From Nageia nagi (Eukaryota > Pinophyta), in contig JBITNC010000001.1 in NCBI GenBank assembly GCA_050084985.1, positions 166,160,001 through 166,224,000 on the forward strand: a stretch of 64,000 nucleotides of DNA. Direction: 5' to 3'. Every line of letters begins with the position of its first letter. The first letter of the stretch is position 1. The notes beneath the pieces are model-generated. The model searched no databases. It was given only the letters and a program-made list of their open reading frames with translations, and was not told where the DNA came from. Of the stretch, positions 60,801 through 64,000 are shown in pieces. The translations under genes were made by a program, and so were the position numbers.

Positions 60801-63520
60801 AGGAGTTTCTCTTCTTGAAATGTTCCTACTAGATCTATGACTCTTATTCTTCTAAATATTTTTCATTGTATGGCTCTTGCTCTTGATGAGCTCTTTGAGA
60901 ATGAGTATTAACCATATTCTTTTGATTTTTTATTTATTTTTTGTAATTTTTGGTTTTATTTTTCCTTTTTACTAAACTATAAGTAAGAGAAATAAAACAT
61001 TGAACATAACAATTCTATTTTTTATCTTTTATATTTATGTTTGTAAGAAAATAAGTAAATGCACAAACAACCTACAGACATACTTACCTTTTCGGTGTGA
61101 TTATCTTTTTCTAGATTTTTGACATGTTAAATTAATATTTTTAATATGAGTGGTATGAGTTGCACATTTTAACCTAAAGTTAATTTTTCTAAATTATTTT
61201 TTCTAGTTAAGTGTTTAAGCAAGGTAGGTTGGTAATCCTATTAGGCAATCAAAGGCTTACAAATACCTTGGTACTTAAAGTGGTCCCCTTATTGCAATGG
61301 GACTTAAGGAATGCTACTGAGAACTATCTCAATGATGAAATCCAATTATAGCCCCTTTTTTTATGGCCATTCGATGGAAAGTAATGACTTCTAATGTACA
61401 AACTTGATATTTATCTTCAAATTTTGGCTCTAAGGCTTATAATATTTTATTTATGGGATCATAAGAAAGTAATGACCACCAACTCATTGATGTTCATTTT
61501 AATAGGCCTCATGATCATGCATTTAATTGAAATAAAGTACTCATGGATGCAAACACTAACCCTGTCAATCATATGTGACCATTAATTAAGGCTTTTTTAA
61601 TGTGATTCAAACAATGTTTTAATCAATGAATAAGTTTATTTAAATATCCCATGAGAATCATTACCTTTTAATGAGGTTCATTAACCAAAGAAAATATTAA
61701 GATATGGTTTATTACCTCTTCTTTCGATTCATAATCTCCTTCAAATGCCTTTTGGGATGGTAAGGGAAGACAAGTAAGAATCCATTAATGTGAGTAAATT
61801 TCCTTTAATGCAAGTTCATTTCCACTCATTACGAGTCACAATCCTTTGATTACTTCTCAACATGGTAAGGTAGATAAGTAAGAGTATTAATATATTAAAA
61901 AGTAGCCACTAGATTCATTAATTGATTTAATGTATCCTATTCTACCTTAAACCTAATTAATTCACCTTCAACTCATTTTGATATTAATGATGATTAATTA
62001 CCCCTTCCAAGTGTGAAAGTAACTTAGTGTAGATTAATTTATCAAATTAATGTGATAAAATGAAAAAAGCAAAAGTTTATTTATCTTTTTTTCTATCACA
62101 TCCATTCTGGTCACCTCATATTGCTTTTCAATGCAAAGGGAGAGCATAAGTGGATAAGATAGAAAAATATTAAGTGAATGGGTTTGTTTATTTGTACAAT
62201 CCCTTCCCAAATGAAAAAGAAGTAAATAAAAATTTGAAACTTAAATAAATAAATATCTAAAAAAATAATGCATTTATTATTGATATTCAATACCCTCCCC
62301 TACATGCATTTTGAGCACAAGGATCATAAACAAGGTTTTCATTTTGATTCTCAATGTTAATTCCTAATATGCACTTGCAATATTAATGAGAATAAAAAAT
62401 TTGGCCTCTATTATGAATTGCTAGCATTTTATCCCAATCATTGGCATCCTAGTATGTTCACTGATGTTTAATACCCATTAGTTGGTGATTCTACAATTCA
62501 AGCTTGAAAAAATATAGAGCATATAAAATGAAATTATCTTCACTGCCACATGATACAAACCATAAAAATCAAATGTGAAGATGAAAAAAATTCCCTACAT
62601 TTTTTCACTAAGGTTTTTTTCATGGGAAGGGTCCTCTTGGTGTTAGAATATCATACTAAAAAAGTAACCCTATAAGAAAAACAAGACAATACATGTTACA
62701 ACCAACATTTTTATTTATTATTCATGAATATATCTCAATGATACAATGATGAATATCTTTCAATTCATTGAATTACAAAAGGGATTTTACAAAGTAGTAT
62801 TCTAGCCTCTATGGTTATTTATAGGGTCATTGGAAACTCATTTCAGTTGATCAACAATAATGTCTACAAGATTTGAAAATTATCTTCTGAAACCTAAAAA
62901 GAATCTAGATTTTTACTATCTAATTCCCTATGACTTTCTCTATTTATTTTTGTTGCTTTGCACCTATGGACCCTATACACATGCGAATAGAAAAGACATC
63001 AAACATACCTACTCATGTCATGCAAAATCAACATAATATTGAACATAAATAAGCATGTAAAGCATAAAATAATAATGCATTTGACTTAGTAAACTTGAAT
63101 ATGTTTTGATAGAGTAACTTTGCATTCAATATTGATCCCTTTGCTTCATTATAGAAGGCTTTATTTATAGATTTTGGAAATAGGAAAAGTTTTCAATTTT
63201 GAGAAAAAAATCTAGATTGAAAAGCCTATCCAGCTTTATCATGGTTGTGATCCAAAGCTAATATGCATGGTATGGATGATGAGTAATATGTTATCCCTTG
63301 ATTTATTCCCAAAATACTTTAAGAGTTACCATTTTTATTTTATTTTTGCCATTTATAGAGTCATTGGTGTCCAAGTATAGGATGTCAACATTTGTCCTAA
63401 GTCATCAACAATTGAAGTTAAACATTGGATATTGGTAGACTATAGTGAACTTCTAATATTTGTTTTAATTTTTTATTCTTCTTTTGTATGTCAAAATAAG
63501 GGTCTTTTTGGGTGTCTACA
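60801..63520 (-). repeat. G5 leader and probable 5' LTR
   Basis: The right border is well supported: TTTTTGGGTGTCTACA ends at 63520, the LTR terminus type seen also in G3 (TGTAGATGCCTAAAAA read from the other strand). The inner border and primer-binding site are not recognisable, so the split between leader and LTR is unknown. Short frames in this interval are chance. Confidence 0.5.
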
Positions 63521-64000
63521 TGTCCTACTTCAAACTACATCCAACAATAAAGCTCCTTTTTTTATTATGGTTGTATTTTGATGAGTTTACAATGGTCTTT
63601 AATAGGCTCTCACTTAGTTACTCTCCTTTTTATTATTCAATTTGGAATTTATATTTAGTGTATTTTGGACTACTATAGCCTCCCTTTCACTTATTTGAGT
63701 AATTTTGGAACTACATTATCATCAAAAACTCCCTTTTTCCAAATCTTTACATTCCACCCCAAGCACTTCTAACTTGTCTCATTATATAAGAATTTTATGG
63801 GCTAAATTTGGAGTATTTATAGTTCAAAATTTTCAGCAAAAAATATCATTTTAGGATACCCAATATCCTTCTCTATCTCTGGTCTAAGTTTGATCTTATT
63901 CCAATAAACCAATCTCTCATAATCAACTCTAAAGTACAAAAATTATGCTCTTTGGATAATATATAGGTTTAAAAGTAAAACTTAGCCCAAAAATATGAGA
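63521..64000. other. Right flank without an identifiable feature
   Basis: AT-rich DNA beyond the presumed G5 border. I see no gene or repeat. Confidence 0.4.

Noticed and set aside
1-64000. CRISPR arrays, bacterial operons, tRNA or rRNA genes
   Set aside because: No regularly spaced repeats, no operon-like gene packing and no structured RNA gene could be seen; everything identifiable is plant transposable element.

Overview
The window reads as intergenic DNA of a large plant genome, most likely a conifer or other gymnosperm. It is very AT-rich. Every coding trace I can assign belongs to a plant transposable element or to a gene fragment carried by one: Ty1/copia of the TNT1 (Tork) type, Ty3/gypsy of the Tat type with two RNase H domains, a chromodomain gypsy, CACTA ends, plant mobile domains and pentatricopeptide repeats. 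The gymnosperm call is inference from the density of old nested elements and the style of the PPR fragment. I see no intact host gene, rRNA, tRNA or CRISPR array.

Left part (1-6.2 kb): the decayed pol gene of a plus-strand Tat-type gypsy element (G0), its 3' untranslated region with an internal duplication, a polypurine tract and a long LTR (4401-6182).

Centre-left (6.2-30.8 kb): one nested stack, reconstructed from LTR pairs and target-site duplications. An old minus-strand gypsy (G1, about 6208-30834) carries three direct insertions: copia element C1 (8096-13106, duplication TAGAT), chromodomain gypsy G2 (16911-27949, CTCTT/CTCTC) and a non-autonomous CACTA transposon (29294-30758) in the 5' LTR. 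G2 is itself split by copia element C2 (19043-24128, duplication TTATA). Removing the insertions restores G1 gag and integrase reading. C1 (two in-frame stops) and C2 (one frameshift) are nearly intact and young (LTR differences about 1.3% and 1.9% by hand). The CACTA element carries a captured PPR gene fragment.

Centre (30.8-49.2 kb): a poorly assignable stretch with a copia LTR remnant and a decayed unknown reading frame, then a minus-strand LTR element (G3, 36437-44975) that has gag but no recognisable pol and carries a plant mobile domain (PMD) sequence on the opposite strand. G3 sits upstream of a plus-strand gag remnant (G4). A second plus-strand PMD sequence lies at 47.3-49.2 kb.

Right part (51.3-63.5 kb): a long minus-strand Tat-type gypsy (G5) in the order gag, protease, RT, RNase H, second RNase H, integrase, followed by an extra coding-like region of unknown identity. 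The PMD sequence at 47.3-49.2 kb may be its antisense downstream gene. Nothing in the window works as a host pathway; the genes make sense as retrotransposon replication machinery in different states of decay.
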